Source of the DNA: SABI01 sp963663665
Lineage (GTDB): Bacteria > Spirochaetota > Spirochaetia > Sphaerochaetales > Sphaerochaetaceae
Direction: 5' to 3'
NCBI GenBank assembly: GCA_963663665.2
Contig: CAXXKP010000006.1
Location: 1 to 64,000, forward strand
Length of the DNA stretch: 64,000 bases
Position numbers and translations under genes: made by a program. The notes beneath the pieces are model-generated. The model was not told the DNA's origin and searched no databases. It saw only the letters and a list, made by a program, of their open reading frames with translations. This document shows positions 53,159 to 62,106 of this stretch, piece after piece (position 1 is the stretch's first letter; the number at the start of each line of letters is the position of its first letter).

Positions 53159-53770
53159 TTGAAAATTCATATTATCCGTCACACAGAGAGTGAAGCAAAT
53201 ACGAAAAAAATCCTTGCGGGACAACTTGCCTTCCCATTAAGCGAAAAAGGCAAAGCGGATGCTAAGAAAATAGCCTCTTGGTATACATCTCGATTCACTC
53301 CTGAGATTATCTACTGCTCACCTTTACTGAGAGCAAAACAAACTGCCGCCCCATTTAGGGTGAATGAGAATACTCCTTTCATAGAAGATGCGAGACTGAT
53401 GGAGCAAAACCTTGGTATCTACCAAGGGTATACTTATCAAGAAGCCGAAGCAGACCCAAACTATCAGCAAGACAGATCTGCAAGATGGAATTGGAATATT
53501 CCAGGAGGGGAATCCTACGAAGACATTTCAAAGCGTATTCGTTCCTTCTTCTTAGATTTGAGTCAAGATGGTCCTGATATTCTCATTGTAACACACGCTG
53601 TTGCGATGCGTCTTATGAAAGGAGTATTAGAGAACACACTCCCCATCTATCCTGAGCAATTAGCCCATAATGGGGAGATATGGGAACTCGAATTTCTAGG
53701 AGTAGGAAAGACTCATAAGATTAGTTCGTTGTTTGTTGATGAGATCTCTTATAATGGGCATAGAGCTTAA
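53159..53770 (+). CDS. Histidine phosphatase (phosphoglycerate-mutase family)
   Basis: Phosphomonoesterase of the phosphoglycerate-mutase/CobC family, 203 aa. The phospho-His motif is IIRHTESEAN near the N-terminus, followed by LSEKGKADAKKIASW, IYCSPLLRAKQTA, the acid in MEQNLGIYQGYTYQEAE and the second His in ILIVTHAVAMRLM. Starts with TTG, preceded by AGGAG. Probably hydrolyses a sugar phosphate; the family does not reveal which. Confidence 0.9.
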   Translation: MKIHIIRHTESEANTKKILAGQLAFPLSEKGKADAKKIASWYTSRFTPEIIYCSPLLRAKQTAAPFRVNENTPFIEDARLMEQNLGIYQGYTYQEAEADPNYQQDRSARWNWNIPGGESYEDISKRIRSFFLDLSQDGPDILIVTHAVAMRLMKGVLENTLPIYPEQLAHNGEIWELEFLGVGKTHKISSLFVDEISYNGHRA

Positions 53771-53808
53771 TAATCCAATGTATCCTTCTTGAATGCCTAT
53801 ATTACATT

Positions 53809-54762
53809 CTATGAATCTATTTTTTCACCCAAAAGAGAGTCATGGATCTGTTTCATATTTCCACCCATTGGACCAAATTCTGTTGAATTAATGGCTCCAG
53901 CTTTTGCTGCATACTCTCCAGCTTTTTGTAACGACATATTCTCTGCAAGAGCACAGAGGAATGCAGCATCAAAGGAATCCCCTGCCCCTGTTGGATCAAT
54001 TATTGGTTTTACTTTCTCAATGGGATAAATTGGGATTTCAATCTTCTGAGTTCGAGTATAGATAGTAGATCCTCTCTTCCCTTTTTTTAGATGAATAATT
54101 TCCATCTTCTCATATCGAGAGAATAACTGGGTAACAGCCTCCTCAACATCATCGGCATTGGTAAACATCAATAATTCATCAACTCCTGGAAGAAACACAG
54201 AAGTATTTTCAATAATCTCTTTTGTGACATCATGCACATTCCGTTTACCAAGAAGTTCCCGTCTAATATTTGGGTCAAATGATATTTTTGCACCGCCCAA
54301 GGCGGCCCATTTTACTGCATCTGTGATACTTTTGAGCATCACATCATTTACCATGAGAGAACATCCCATAACATGGAAATAATCGGGCACAGTTTTCCCT
54401 GTAGGGTCGAATAAGACTTCTCCGGCAGGAGTACCATCTATATGAAAGATAAAATCTCTACTTCCATCTGCTGCATATGAGACGAAAGCAACTGCGGTGG
54501 CACCCTTTTCTGATATAGAAATATCTGAACAATCGACTCCATCACCTATAAGACGATCTAAAAGTAGGTGGCCGAATTTATCGTTGGCTACCCCTCCCCA
54601 TATTTTCGCTTTGTGTCCAAGTTGAGCAACACTAGAGATAAATATTGCAGGAGCACCTGAAGGGAACGGTCCTAAAAACACTCCTTTTTTATTAAGTGGA
54701 GAGTCTACTTTATCCCTCATTATCTCAACTAATATTTCACCCATCGTATAAATTTTTGCCAT
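53809..54762 (-). CDS. PfkB-family carbohydrate kinase
   Basis: Ribokinase-fold sugar kinase of 317 aa. MGEILVEIMRD at the start, FPSGAPAIFISSVAQLGHKAKIWGGVANDKFG (substrate lid region), KISFDPNIRREL and the ATP/anion-hole motif DPTGAGDSFDAAFLCAL with catalytic Asp. I start at 54762 because GAGGA precedes it; a frame to 54855 lies inside the mannitol-dehydrogenase gene. Last gene of operon D; it ends 38 bases from the convergent phosphatase gene. Resembles 2-keto-3-deoxygluconate or fructokinase types, not decided. Confidence 0.9.
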   Translation of the reverse strand: MAKIYTMGEILVEIMRDKVDSPLNKKGVFLGPFPSGAPAIFISSVAQLGHKAKIWGGVANDKFGHLLLDRLIGDGVDCSDISISEKGATAVAFVSYAADGSRDFIFHIDGTPAGEVLFDPTGKTVPDYFHVMGCSLMVNDVMLKSITDAVKWAALGGAKISFDPNIRRELLGKRNVHDVTKEIIENTSVFLPGVDELLMFTNADDVEEAVTQLFSRYEKMEIIHLKKGKRGSTIYTRTQKIEIPIYPIEKVKPIIDPTGAGDSFDAAFLCALAENMSLQKAGEYAAKAGAINSTEFGPMGGNMKQIHDSLLGEKIDS

Positions 54763-54782
54763 GGTATATCCTCTATTCTCTA

Positions 54783-55970
54783 TTAATATTCTATTTTTGA
54801 TAATCGATTCACTATTTGGTGAAATAATTCGTTCGAATGCGAACTCATTTCCCACTCACTTGCTTTGAAGATTATCTCTTCTAAACTCTTTCCCTTGAAA
54901 CTGAGGAAAAGCTCCTTATCTGAGTTGAGCATAGTTCCATCTTTGTCTGTTGCCCTAAATGACAAACCACAAAGATAGACTTTTCCAATATAATCCCAAT
55001 TGAGGTCTCTCTTTTGTGCTTCTATAATAATTCCCATAAGACGATCATCAAATCTGAGTTTCCTCTTTACATCACGCCCTACTCTGAAAACAGTATCGAA
55101 GAGGAAAGGATTTTGAAATCTATGAATCAAGTCCTCGATATGAGAGAGTAACTGTTCGTGTGTGAATACCTGGGGGTACATATTGATGAGAACTTCAGCT
55201 GATTGCTCCATCGCTTTCTTTACACTCTCAAGAGTGCTCTTGTTTTCAAGTACTTGAGAAATATAGATACTTTCTGGGTCTGTTTTATAACCTAGGTAAG
55301 AGGCTGCTGCATGACCAAGATTATGAATGAAGAGTTTTCGCTCTACATAAGCTTCTATAGGATGAACAGGCTTAAGAGTCTCTAGTTGAGGTATGGGATT
55401 AAGAAAGCCATCTTTATTCACGATCAATTCATTGTAAGGCTCCGACCTAAGAATCAGAGGGGTTTCAATATCTTGTAGGGGAACCATCTTCCCGATGCTT
55501 GTTTCGATTAAGCCAACATATGAGTCAAATGGAAAATCCTGAGGTAAATGTTCTAATAGGAGTTGGCTAACAAATTGGGCACATCTATGAATATTTTCAG
55601 CAAGTATAATATCGATAGGTGTGTAAGGGTGTATCTTGTGCCGTGCCTCTATTGCCTTAGAAAGAGACTTTGCAATACGAGGCCAGATATTCTTTCCAAC
55701 AGAGACGCCCATGATTTGAATGGATGAAATGGCTTTATTAATCTCTTCCTGATTTGATGCGTTGATTGCCGACACATTTTCAATTTTCATTTCAGAAGAT
55801 TGTTCTTGAGAAACAGAAGTAATTGTGTAACCATGAGATTCATTCAGTGCCTTTATGAGCGGTTCATTCACATCAATGAAGACCACAGTATAGCCACCAC
55901 GAGCAAATAATTGGCCAATGAAAGATCTACCTATATTACCAGCCCCCCACTGTACAAATATTGGCTTCAT
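54783..55970 (-). CDS. Mannitol-1-phosphate 5-dehydrogenase-like protein
   Basis: NAD-dependent polyol-phosphate dehydrogenase of the MtlD group in the mannitol dehydrogenase family, 395 aa. Nucleotide-binding VQWGAGNIGRSFIGQLFARGG at the N-terminus, DIILAENIHRCAQFV in the middle, and the catalytic region ERKLFIHNLGHAAASYLGY with Lys-x4-Asn-x2-His. ATG at 55970 overlaps the preceding TGA by one base (TGATG), with GGAG upstream; a GTG at 55973 is the alternative. In operon D it could act on a hexitol or pentitol phosphate. Confidence 0.88.
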   Translation of the reverse strand: MKPIFVQWGAGNIGRSFIGQLFARGGYTVVFIDVNEPLIKALNESHGYTITSVSQEQSSEMKIENVSAINASNQEEINKAISSIQIMGVSVGKNIWPRIAKSLSKAIEARHKIHPYTPIDIILAENIHRCAQFVSQLLLEHLPQDFPFDSYVGLIETSIGKMVPLQDIETPLILRSEPYNELIVNKDGFLNPIPQLETLKPVHPIEAYVERKLFIHNLGHAAASYLGYKTDPESIYISQVLENKSTLESVKKAMEQSAEVLINMYPQVFTHEQLLSHIEDLIHRFQNPFLFDTVFRVGRDVKRKLRFDDRLMGIIIEAQKRDLNWDYIGKVYLCGLSFRATDKDGTMLNSDKELFLSFKGKSLEEIIFKASEWEMSSHSNELFHQIVNRLSKIEY

Positions 55971-57154
55971 CACTCTACTCCAAGACTTTCTTTATATGCT
56001 CTCACTGCAGGTTCTAGATAGGCGCCTTTTTCACCAGGGTGTTTTTCAGTGAACATACCACCATGATAAGTGCATGTAAACCCACCTGAAGCGGCTCCCC
56101 AGGCACACAGGTCTATGATATCTAATCCCTTTTTCTTACCCAGTTTTAGCTGAGTAGTAAGAGAGATCAACACACCACCCATAAAGTTATCACCACACCC
56201 GGTGGTATCCTTACGAAGCGAAGGATCTTTCTTCATCATATCATCCATATAGGCACTAACAGGAAAAGATTTCAACTCTTGTGCTTCAAGGAGTTCACCT
56301 TTAGACCACACAAGGATATCTAGTGCTCCTCGAGTAATAATGAGGGAACCAATACCAAACGAAATCAAGGTATGAGCTGCATCAAATATCTCGTTTTTTC
56401 CCGATAATCGCAATGCTTCTTCTTGGTCACAGACAAGGATATCTATATATTGATACGAACAATGGTCTCCAAGAGTCCATGGTTTGTCAGGATGTGCTTT
56501 CTCATTCCTAAAATCATATACTGTCCCGACAACTGTGATACACCCTCTACGCTTTGCTTTTTCTAAGATGATATGAGAGGCATCATGGAGACCCGGCATG
56601 AGTGCTGTTCCTCCGAGAAGTATAATATCTGAATCATAAAAAGAGTCCGGTAGATCCTTTTCACTAAACGAGGATGCAGACCCAACAGTATTAATGAAGG
56701 ATCTTTCCCCTTTCCCACCACGGCTGTGGGGGTCATCAAACACATCAGTTGTTGAAGTTGGCTCTCCTTCAATCCTTTTTATAAATGCTTGTATCGGTAC
56801 AGAGGAGAGTTTCCCTTGTATGATATCTCCATTCTCATCATCCCCAATTGCTCCATAGAAGAAAACTTCATCGCTATCTTGAGCCAGAATCTGAGATGCA
56901 TGGACAAGAGCAATAATAGCAGGTCCTCCAAGGTTGATAATATCTGGGGACCTACCTGATGTGAGAGAGTTGAGTATATAGGCAAAAGGTTTTCCTGAGA
57001 ATCTTTCGAGATCTTCACGAAACACAAGTCCACCTTCTATGAGCCCACCATCTCCTCGTTCACGACTCCAGTATGGAGCAAAACCAGAACTTGAATAGAG
57101 ACAATTCATGTAGATTGAGTCAACAAGACAACAACCGGCACCGCTAATACGCAT
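55970..57154 (-). CDS. PfkB-family kinase, long divergent form
   Basis: 394-aa ribokinase-fold protein, longer than usual (about 310). Starts with RISGAGCCLVDSIYMN; contains INLGGPAIIALVHASQIL, GAIGDDENGDIIQGKL, IILLGGTALMPGLHDAS, CITVVGTVYDFRN, and DTTGCGDNFMGGVLISL where most members have GAGD, so the catalytic Asp is kept. The extra 60-80 residues include the segment YSSSGFAPYWSRERGDGGLIE near the N-terminus. Sugar unknown. Translationally coupled with the next gene (TGATG). Confidence 0.82.
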   Translation of the reverse strand: MRISGAGCCLVDSIYMNCLYSSSGFAPYWSRERGDGGLIEGGLVFREDLERFSGKPFAYILNSLTSGRSPDIINLGGPAIIALVHASQILAQDSDEVFFYGAIGDDENGDIIQGKLSSVPIQAFIKRIEGEPTSTTDVFDDPHSRGGKGERSFINTVGSASSFSEKDLPDSFYDSDIILLGGTALMPGLHDASHIILEKAKRRGCITVVGTVYDFRNEKAHPDKPWTLGDHCSYQYIDILVCDQEEALRLSGKNEIFDAAHTLISFGIGSLIITRGALDILVWSKGELLEAQELKSFPVSAYMDDMMKKDPSLRKDTTGCGDNFMGGVLISLTTQLKLGKKKGLDIIDLCAWGAASGGFTCTYHGGMFTEKHPGEKGAYLEPAVRAYKESLGVE

Positions 57155-57182
57155 GTATTCTCCTAATAATATATAAAAGTAA

Positions 57183-57210
57183 TCCCGTCAAAGGGTTACC
57201 TCTGACGGGA
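57183..57210 (-). promoter_or_regulatory. Intercistronic hairpin between aldolase and kinase genes
   Basis: TCCCGTCA/TGACGGGA, perfect 8-bp stem with a 12-base loop, in the only wide gap in the middle of operon D; no T-run on the minus strand. Confidence 0.6.
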
Positions 57211-57223
57211 AGATAGTTCTTAT

Positions 57224-58081
57224 TTAATCAGCTTTTCCGTTTGACATACAGGTTCTAATCCAACCTCTCACGACTTCCTTAACCTCATTCATTGCAGGTC
57301 TTGCGATATCGAGTGTATACTGGTTTTCACCTTTTTCCATCAGTTCTTTTCTGATATTGTTCATAAGAGTACAATGGATGATCGTTCCAACATTGATCTT
57401 ATTTATTCCGTTAAGGATTCCTTCCTTAATATCTTCCTCAGGAATACCTGAACCTCCATGAAGGACGAGTGGAACATCAAGAACATCATTAATCTCTTTG
57501 AGTCTGACAAAGTTAATTTCTGGTTTCCCTTGATAAAAACCATGAGCGGTACCAATACCGACTGCTAGGGTATCTACTCCACTCATCTTCACTAATTCAA
57601 GAGCATCATCTACCTGCGCTAGGAAGTCTTCATTATTATAGCCACCTTCGTAACCATTACCTTTGATTCGGCCAATTTCAGCTTCAACACACACATTCTT
57701 TGTGGCAGCATATTCGACAACTTCTTTCACAGCTTTTATATTCTCTTCAAGAGAAAGTGCTGATGCATCAATCATAACACTAGGATAACCAAGATCAATT
57801 GCTTTCTTACATCTAGAGACCTCATTAGAGTGATCCAGATGGAATACCATCGGAACCGTTGCTTTATCCATTGCAGCTTTTCCGATAGCAGCACATATCT
57901 CACCAGAGAGCATATCAAAGACTGAATGGTGAGAAGCTAGGATCACGGGAGATCTCTCTTCCTCTGCAGCTTCAAGGATTGCTTGAAAATCCCAGATACA
58001 TGAATAGTTGAAAGAGGGTACTGCATATCCTCGTTTCTCAGCATCAGCCAACATCTGCTGTAATTTACTGTTAATTGCCAT
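57224..58081 (-). CDS. Class II ketose-bisphosphate aldolase family
   Basis: 285-aa zinc aldolase. HLDH at residues 81-84, SVMIDASALSLEENI, NVCVEAEIGRIKG, zinc His in VGIGTAHGFYQGKPEI, LHGGSGIPEEDI and NKINVGTIIH. Follows a PfkB kinase with no gap (its SD GGAGG lies in the kinase end). The natural reading is kinase makes a ketose bisphosphate and this enzyme cleaves it. Confidence 0.9.
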   Translation of the reverse strand: MAINSKLQQMLADAEKRGYAVPSFNYSCIWDFQAILEAAEEERSPVILASHHSVFDMLSGEICAAIGKAAMDKATVPMVFHLDHSNEVSRCKKAIDLGYPSVMIDASALSLEENIKAVKEVVEYAATKNVCVEAEIGRIKGNGYEGGYNNEDFLAQVDDALELVKMSGVDTLAVGIGTAHGFYQGKPEINFVRLKEINDVLDVPLVLHGGSGIPEEDIKEGILNGINKINVGTIIHCTLMNNIRKELMEKGENQYTLDIARPAMNEVKEVVRGWIRTCMSNGKAD

Positions 58082-59020
58082 TTAAAGGCCTCCATTTTCC
58101 CTTTTATAAAGGGTTGTTTCTTCTATATTTTCTACACCGGCTGTCGCTCCGAGTCCGCCGATACAGCGACCTGCAACTGCCTGTCCCAATTCAATTGAGC
58201 AATCAACATCCATTCCCCGATTGATTCCACTAAGGAACCCAGCAACAAAGGAATCCCCCGCGCCTGTAGTGTCGACAACTTTATCGACTTGTACAGCGGG
58301 AAACAATCTGTTGATAGTTTCGTTTTTTACATAGACTCCCTTTGAGCCCATCTTAATAATTACGTTCTTAACACTCTTTTCTAGGAGAATAGTAGCCATT
58401 TCTTCAACAACATCGGTACCTGTAATATCTCGAGCTTGTTCTTCACTTGGCATAAAATAATCAAGATATTCTAGGCAAGGTTCAATGGTTTTCATCCATT
58501 GTCCCGAAGAATCATAGGTAACGTCCATCGCAGTAATTTTTCCCATTCCCTTTGCCTCTTTGAAGAGTTTTCTTGCTCCCTCACCATCAAATAATGGCAT
58601 TGTAAAGGTTCCTCCAACAAAGATAATGTCAGCCTCATCAACCACATGCTTTGGAATATCATCATATGCAAAGGTGAGAGTCGCCCCTCCATTGAACAGA
58701 AAATTTCGTGCACCATCATTTCTAATCAACGCAATTGCGGTTGATGTAGGAGAGTTTGGAGTAACAATCACTCCGTCAGTCGAGAGCCCATAATTCTCCA
58801 TCCTCTGTATCAAGTATGTCCCTTTTTCATCGGCTCCAACTTTCCCGCAGAATCCAACGGTATTGCCAAGTTTACAAGCGACAACAGCAACATTGAGTGC
58901 GTCCCCTCCATTTGCGAAATCAATTAACTTCACACGAGTAGTATCTCGTTCAAATATACCCTCGTCAATCGATTGAACAAGGATATCAAAGACGATCTGT
59001 CCTAAACAAAGAATACTCAT
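58082..59020 (-). CDS. PfkB-family carbohydrate kinase
   Basis: 312-aa ribokinase-fold kinase. GQIVFDILVQSID at the start, DFANGGDALNVAVVACKLGNTVGFCGKVGADEKG, IFVGGTFTMP, VVDTTGAGDSFVAGFLSGI with catalytic Asp. ATG overlaps the TGA of the lyxose isomerase gene (ATGA) and its stop abuts the aldolase ATG, so the three are tightly coupled. Likely a ketose or ketose-phosphate kinase. Confidence 0.91.
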   Translation of the reverse strand: MSILCLGQIVFDILVQSIDEGIFERDTTRVKLIDFANGGDALNVAVVACKLGNTVGFCGKVGADEKGTYLIQRMENYGLSTDGVIVTPNSPTSTAIALIRNDGARNFLFNGGATLTFAYDDIPKHVVDEADIIFVGGTFTMPLFDGEGARKLFKEAKGMGKITAMDVTYDSSGQWMKTIEPCLEYLDYFMPSEEQARDITGTDVVEEMATILLEKSVKNVIIKMGSKGVYVKNETINRLFPAVQVDKVVDTTGAGDSFVAGFLSGINRGMDVDCSIELGQAVAGRCIGGLGATAGVENIEETTLYKRENGGL

Positions 59021-59703
59021 TTTGATGTTGCCGCAGGATACTCATTGCAAAGGAGTCTGTAAGGAGGTTCATCCTCTTCAATTTTAGGGAATCTGCCAAG
59101 CTGTTGTTCAAATCTATTGTCGGTGTTATCGTCATTACACATTGAAACTTCACCTAGAATAGCCCCTTTTTGACCTTTCTCTACATAGAATTCATGATAA
59201 TAGTAAGGATAAAGGGATAGAGATTCACCTGGTTTAATGATGACTTTTTCACCAGCTGGAACTTTATAATTTCTTCCATCTCTACTAATCATGACATCAG
59301 TATTCTCAAGTTGTTCATTGTCATCAGCATTGTAAAGTCTAAACACACAGTCTCCACCACCTTTGTTGATGATATCTTCCATCTTATTCCAGTGGAAATG
59401 CATTGGAGAAACTTGACCTTCTTGTATGTAGATCAACTTTTCAGCATAGGTTTTTGTATATGCAGGATTATTTGCATTACCATTTCTCAGTGTGATAAGA
59501 ACAATACCGAGTTCGTCAAATTTTCCCATACCATAGTCAGTAACGTCCCAACCGAGCATGTTGTCCCGAATTTCATCGTATTCGTGCCCTTTTGTTGCCC
59601 ACTCTTGTGGAGTCCAGCTTAAAAATGGTGGCAGTTCGATTTTATATTCCTTTAGGACCTTTTCCATGTTTTTGATGATTCTGTTGATATCAGATCTCTT
59701 CAT
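59017..59703 (-). CDS. D-lyxose ketol-isomerase family
   Basis: Cupin-type metal-dependent isomerase of 228 aa (D-lyxose to D-xylulose in characterised members, also active on mannose). The metal site is visible in SPMHFHWNKMEDIINKGGG (two His and Glu) and SLYPYYYHEFYVEKGQKG (third His). Supplies the ketose for the next kinase. Start at 59703 is the first ATG. Confidence 0.9.
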   Translation of the reverse strand: MKRSDINRIIKNMEKVLKEYKIELPPFLSWTPQEWATKGHEYDEIRDNMLGWDVTDYGMGKFDELGIVLITLRNGNANNPAYTKTYAEKLIYIQEGQVSPMHFHWNKMEDIINKGGGDCVFRLYNADDNEQLENTDVMISRDGRNYKVPAGEKVIIKPGESLSLYPYYYHEFYVEKGQKGAILGEVSMCNDDNTDNRFEQQLGRFPKIEEDEPPYRLLCNEYPAATSK

Positions 59704-59743
59704 ATATTTCCCCCTATCTTAACATTATATTCTCGTACCTGTG

Positions 59744-60796
59744 CTAAAAAGCATCAGGAGTTAATTCTTTAATCATATTTTTAAATGCCATTGCCTCATC
59801 ATCACCTTCAATAATCTCAACCTTGATACGTGAAACTACTGGCTCAAATGGTTTAATCATCGTAAGTGAATCGTGTTCAACATGGTACTTTCTACCAAAG
59901 ACACTGGCATTAGCTGGTTCAAGTCCTACAGCATAATCACCAGATCCAATAGTCTTCCACTCCATGAAATAGGGAAGAACATGTGGATCATATTCAATGG
60001 AAACACCTAATTTCAACTCTGTATTATAGATTCCCACAATAGATTTACCATCTGGTTTCTCTGCAGGGGTATGTATATATACATATTCTTCTTCGTTTGC
60101 TTTAGGTTTTTCCATTTTGTGCCACATAGATAGATGTTTTTTTGAAATCTCATCTCGTGGTACTACTGTTTTTGAAGGAATAAGGATCTCACAGTGTTCA
60201 CTTAAAAATGGGAAACCAAAGTTAATGTGGTACAATATTAAAAATGCTTCATCACGAAAAGCTTGGTTTTCTATCTGATCTTCAATAATAAATGATTTTC
60301 CAGGAAATTGTGTTGTCACCTTCCTCTTGAGTAAGAGATTCTCTCCAAATATTTCAGCTTCTCTCATCTCTCCAGAGACTTCAAGAACGTAATCATCTCC
60401 TTGCCATGAGGCCTTACTACAAAGTTGTTCAGCAGGAGTTGAACGAAGATGCCCGTGCATTGGATAACTCTTACCATCGATTACAGATGGAGCACAGATG
60501 TTTTCTAACCCGCCGGTAAAAAGAAATCCTCCCATGATACCTCGAGCTCCTACTGACGACCCATTTTGCCCTTTATGCTGCAATCCAGGTTTAGAGAGAA
60601 AACTCAAGTTTATTCCCTTATAAGAAAGTTCTGCGATATCGAGGGATTTGTCACACTGAAGGGTGAGAGAGAGGTCTCCGTTCTTTATCTGGTATGCTTT
60701 TAGATGTCTAGCTTGCCCTTCATCATAGGTAACAGATCGAATGTTGGCCACCTGCTGCATATTTCCTACATATGAGAGAATGTCACTTTTTTTCAT
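59744..60796 (-). CDS. DUF4432 / aldose 1-epimerase-like protein
   Basis: 350-aa protein of the galactose-mutarotase-like fold. Segments: DGEQARHLKAYQIKNGDLSLTLQCDKSLDIAELSYKGINLSFL, GGFLFTGGLENICAPSVIDGKSYPMHGHLRSTPAEQ with the conserved HGH-like region, ILYHINFGFPFL, YFMEWKTIGSGDYAVGLEPAN. Such proteins are found in sugar operons and probably interconvert anomers or epimers; no reaction can be stated for this one. Confidence 0.85.
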   Translation of the reverse strand: MKKSDILSYVGNMQQVANIRSVTYDEGQARHLKAYQIKNGDLSLTLQCDKSLDIAELSYKGINLSFLSKPGLQHKGQNGSSVGARGIMGGFLFTGGLENICAPSVIDGKSYPMHGHLRSTPAEQLCSKASWQGDDYVLEVSGEMREAEIFGENLLLKRKVTTQFPGKSFIIEDQIENQAFRDEAFLILYHINFGFPFLSEHCEILIPSKTVVPRDEISKKHLSMWHKMEKPKANEEEYVYIHTPAEKPDGKSIVGIYNTELKLGVSIEYDPHVLPYFMEWKTIGSGDYAVGLEPANASVFGRKYHVEHDSLTMIKPFEPVVSRIKVEIIEGDDEAMAFKNMIKELTPDAF

Positions 60797-60803
60797 TTTT
60801 CAC

Positions 60804-61376
60804 CTACTCTAAATTTGCATGAAATTGCCAGAGGCTCTTTAAATCCACCCCTTTCATGTCAACAATCATTTTAGCAATGATATCTCCAAGAAGAAGAAGA
60901 TCCTGTTCAAAAAGAGAGGACATTATTTGAGTAGAATCAAATTCATCCTCGAGGTATGCCTTCGTTCTTACAGGGATTCTTACCATCAAATCAGTATACT
61001 GAGCCACATCTCCACTCATGTTAGAACCGATGTGGACAACTTTCGCCCCAAGGTTCTTTGCCTTACCAGCAATAGCTACGGGGAAAAGAGAATTCCCGCT
61101 ACCCGAACCAACGATGAGGACATCATCTGGTGTGATAGCTGGTTCAGTAATCTCTCCCACAATATGGCAATCGAGCCCAAGGTGTGCCCATCGTTTCGCA
61201 ACTGCCTGTAGCGATAACATAACCCGACCAACTCCAATGAAGAAGACCTTTCTAGCAGAAAGTATTGTATGTACTAACTCTTCAATCTGTTCTGGTTTTA
61301 TACTCATCAATGTCTGGGATAATTCGTCTATCACACTCATTGTTACTAATCTATATTTTTCTTCGAACTCATTCAT
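60804..61376 (-). CDS. SIS-domain sugar-phosphate isomerase, hexuloisomerase-like
   Basis: 190-aa SIS protein related to HxlB: FFIGVGRVMLSLQAVAKRWAHLGLDCHIVGEITEPAI, LIVGSGSGNSLFPVAIAGKAKNLGAKVVHIGSNM, SSLFEQDLLLLGDIIAKM and the C-terminal QFHANLE. It differs from the true HxlB at 51857 in GVGRV for GAGRS and lacks a companion synthase, so it probably works on another keto-sugar phosphate. 34 bases after the epimerase gene. Confidence 0.85.
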   Translation of the reverse strand: MNEFEEKYRLVTMSVIDELSQTLMSIKPEQIEELVHTILSARKVFFIGVGRVMLSLQAVAKRWAHLGLDCHIVGEITEPAITPDDVLIVGSGSGNSLFPVAIAGKAKNLGAKVVHIGSNMSGDVAQYTDLMVRIPVRTKAYLEDEFDSTQIMSSLFEQDLLLLGDIIAKMIVDMKGVDLKSLWQFHANLE

Positions 61377-61410
61377 ATGTAGCTCCTATTAATTCTCTTG
61401 CCTTGACCGG

Positions 61411-62106
61411 TTATTGCAATAATGATTCTCTAAAAGCGATAAGTTTCTCTGCATTCACTTTTAAATTATCTTTTCTCATACAGGTACTACCTGTAACAAA
61501 GATATCGACTACATCAGGGGTGTATGTTTTTATATCATCAAGAGAAATTCTTCCATCAATCGAAATTTGTGTCTTTGTATTTCTCTCAGTAATGAGGGTA
61601 CGTAATTCTTTCACTTTTCTCTGAGCATAAGAGACCTGACCTTCACTCTTATTACTTGCATAACCTGGGTTAATAAGCATAAGGAGGACTGCATCGCATT
61701 TTTCTAAGATATAATCGAGTGTCGTTAATGAGGTTGCCGGTTTTAGGGCAACACCAGAACGAACTCCTTTACTTTTTATGTAATTGAGCATGTTATCGAC
61801 ATGGGCTTCTTCTTCAATGTGGAAGAGAATCTGCTGAACACCGATGCTTATTAATTCATCGACAAAGTATTGTTGCTCTTTCACCATAAGATGAACATCA
61901 AACTCGAGGTCTGTCTTATCCCTCAGTTGCTTCACAGCTTCTAGTCCTAGAGGAAAAGAGGGACTGAAGTAACCATCAAGAATATCGATATGTAGATGGG
62001 TAAATCCAGAATCTTTTAATATACGAGCTTGCTCTTCAAGATTGCATAAATCCAAAGTGATTAAAGATGGAGATAATATACACTTGTTATTCCACACATT
62101 ATTCAT
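61411..62106 (-). CDS. Ribulose-/allulose-phosphate 3-epimerase family
   Basis: TIM-barrel epimerase, 231 aa. ILSPSLITLDLCNLEEQ, HLHIDILDGYFSPSF (metal His and Asp), LEFDVHLMVKE (metal His), ILFHIEEE, LLMLINPGYASNKSE and SIDGRISLDDI with the metal Asp. Normal RPE length. In a sugar operon with a kinase just upstream (ATGA overlap) it may be an allulose-6-phosphate or other ketose-phosphate 3-epimerase rather than the housekeeping RPE. Confidence 0.9.
   Translation of the reverse strand: MNNVWNNKCILSPSLITLDLCNLEEQARILKDSGFTHLHIDILDGYFSPSFPLGLEAVKQLRDKTDLEFDVHLMVKEQQYFVDELISIGVQQILFHIEEEAHVDNMLNYIKSKGVRSGVALKPATSLTTLDYILEKCDAVLLMLINPGYASNKSEGQVSYAQRKVKELRTLITERNTKTQISIDGRISLDDIKTYTPDVVDIFVTGSTCMRKDNLKVNAEKLIAFRESLLQ

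Noticed and set aside
53791..53815. GAATG...CATTC between two convergent genes as a terminator.
   Set aside because: Only five base pairs without a T-run; too weak to call.
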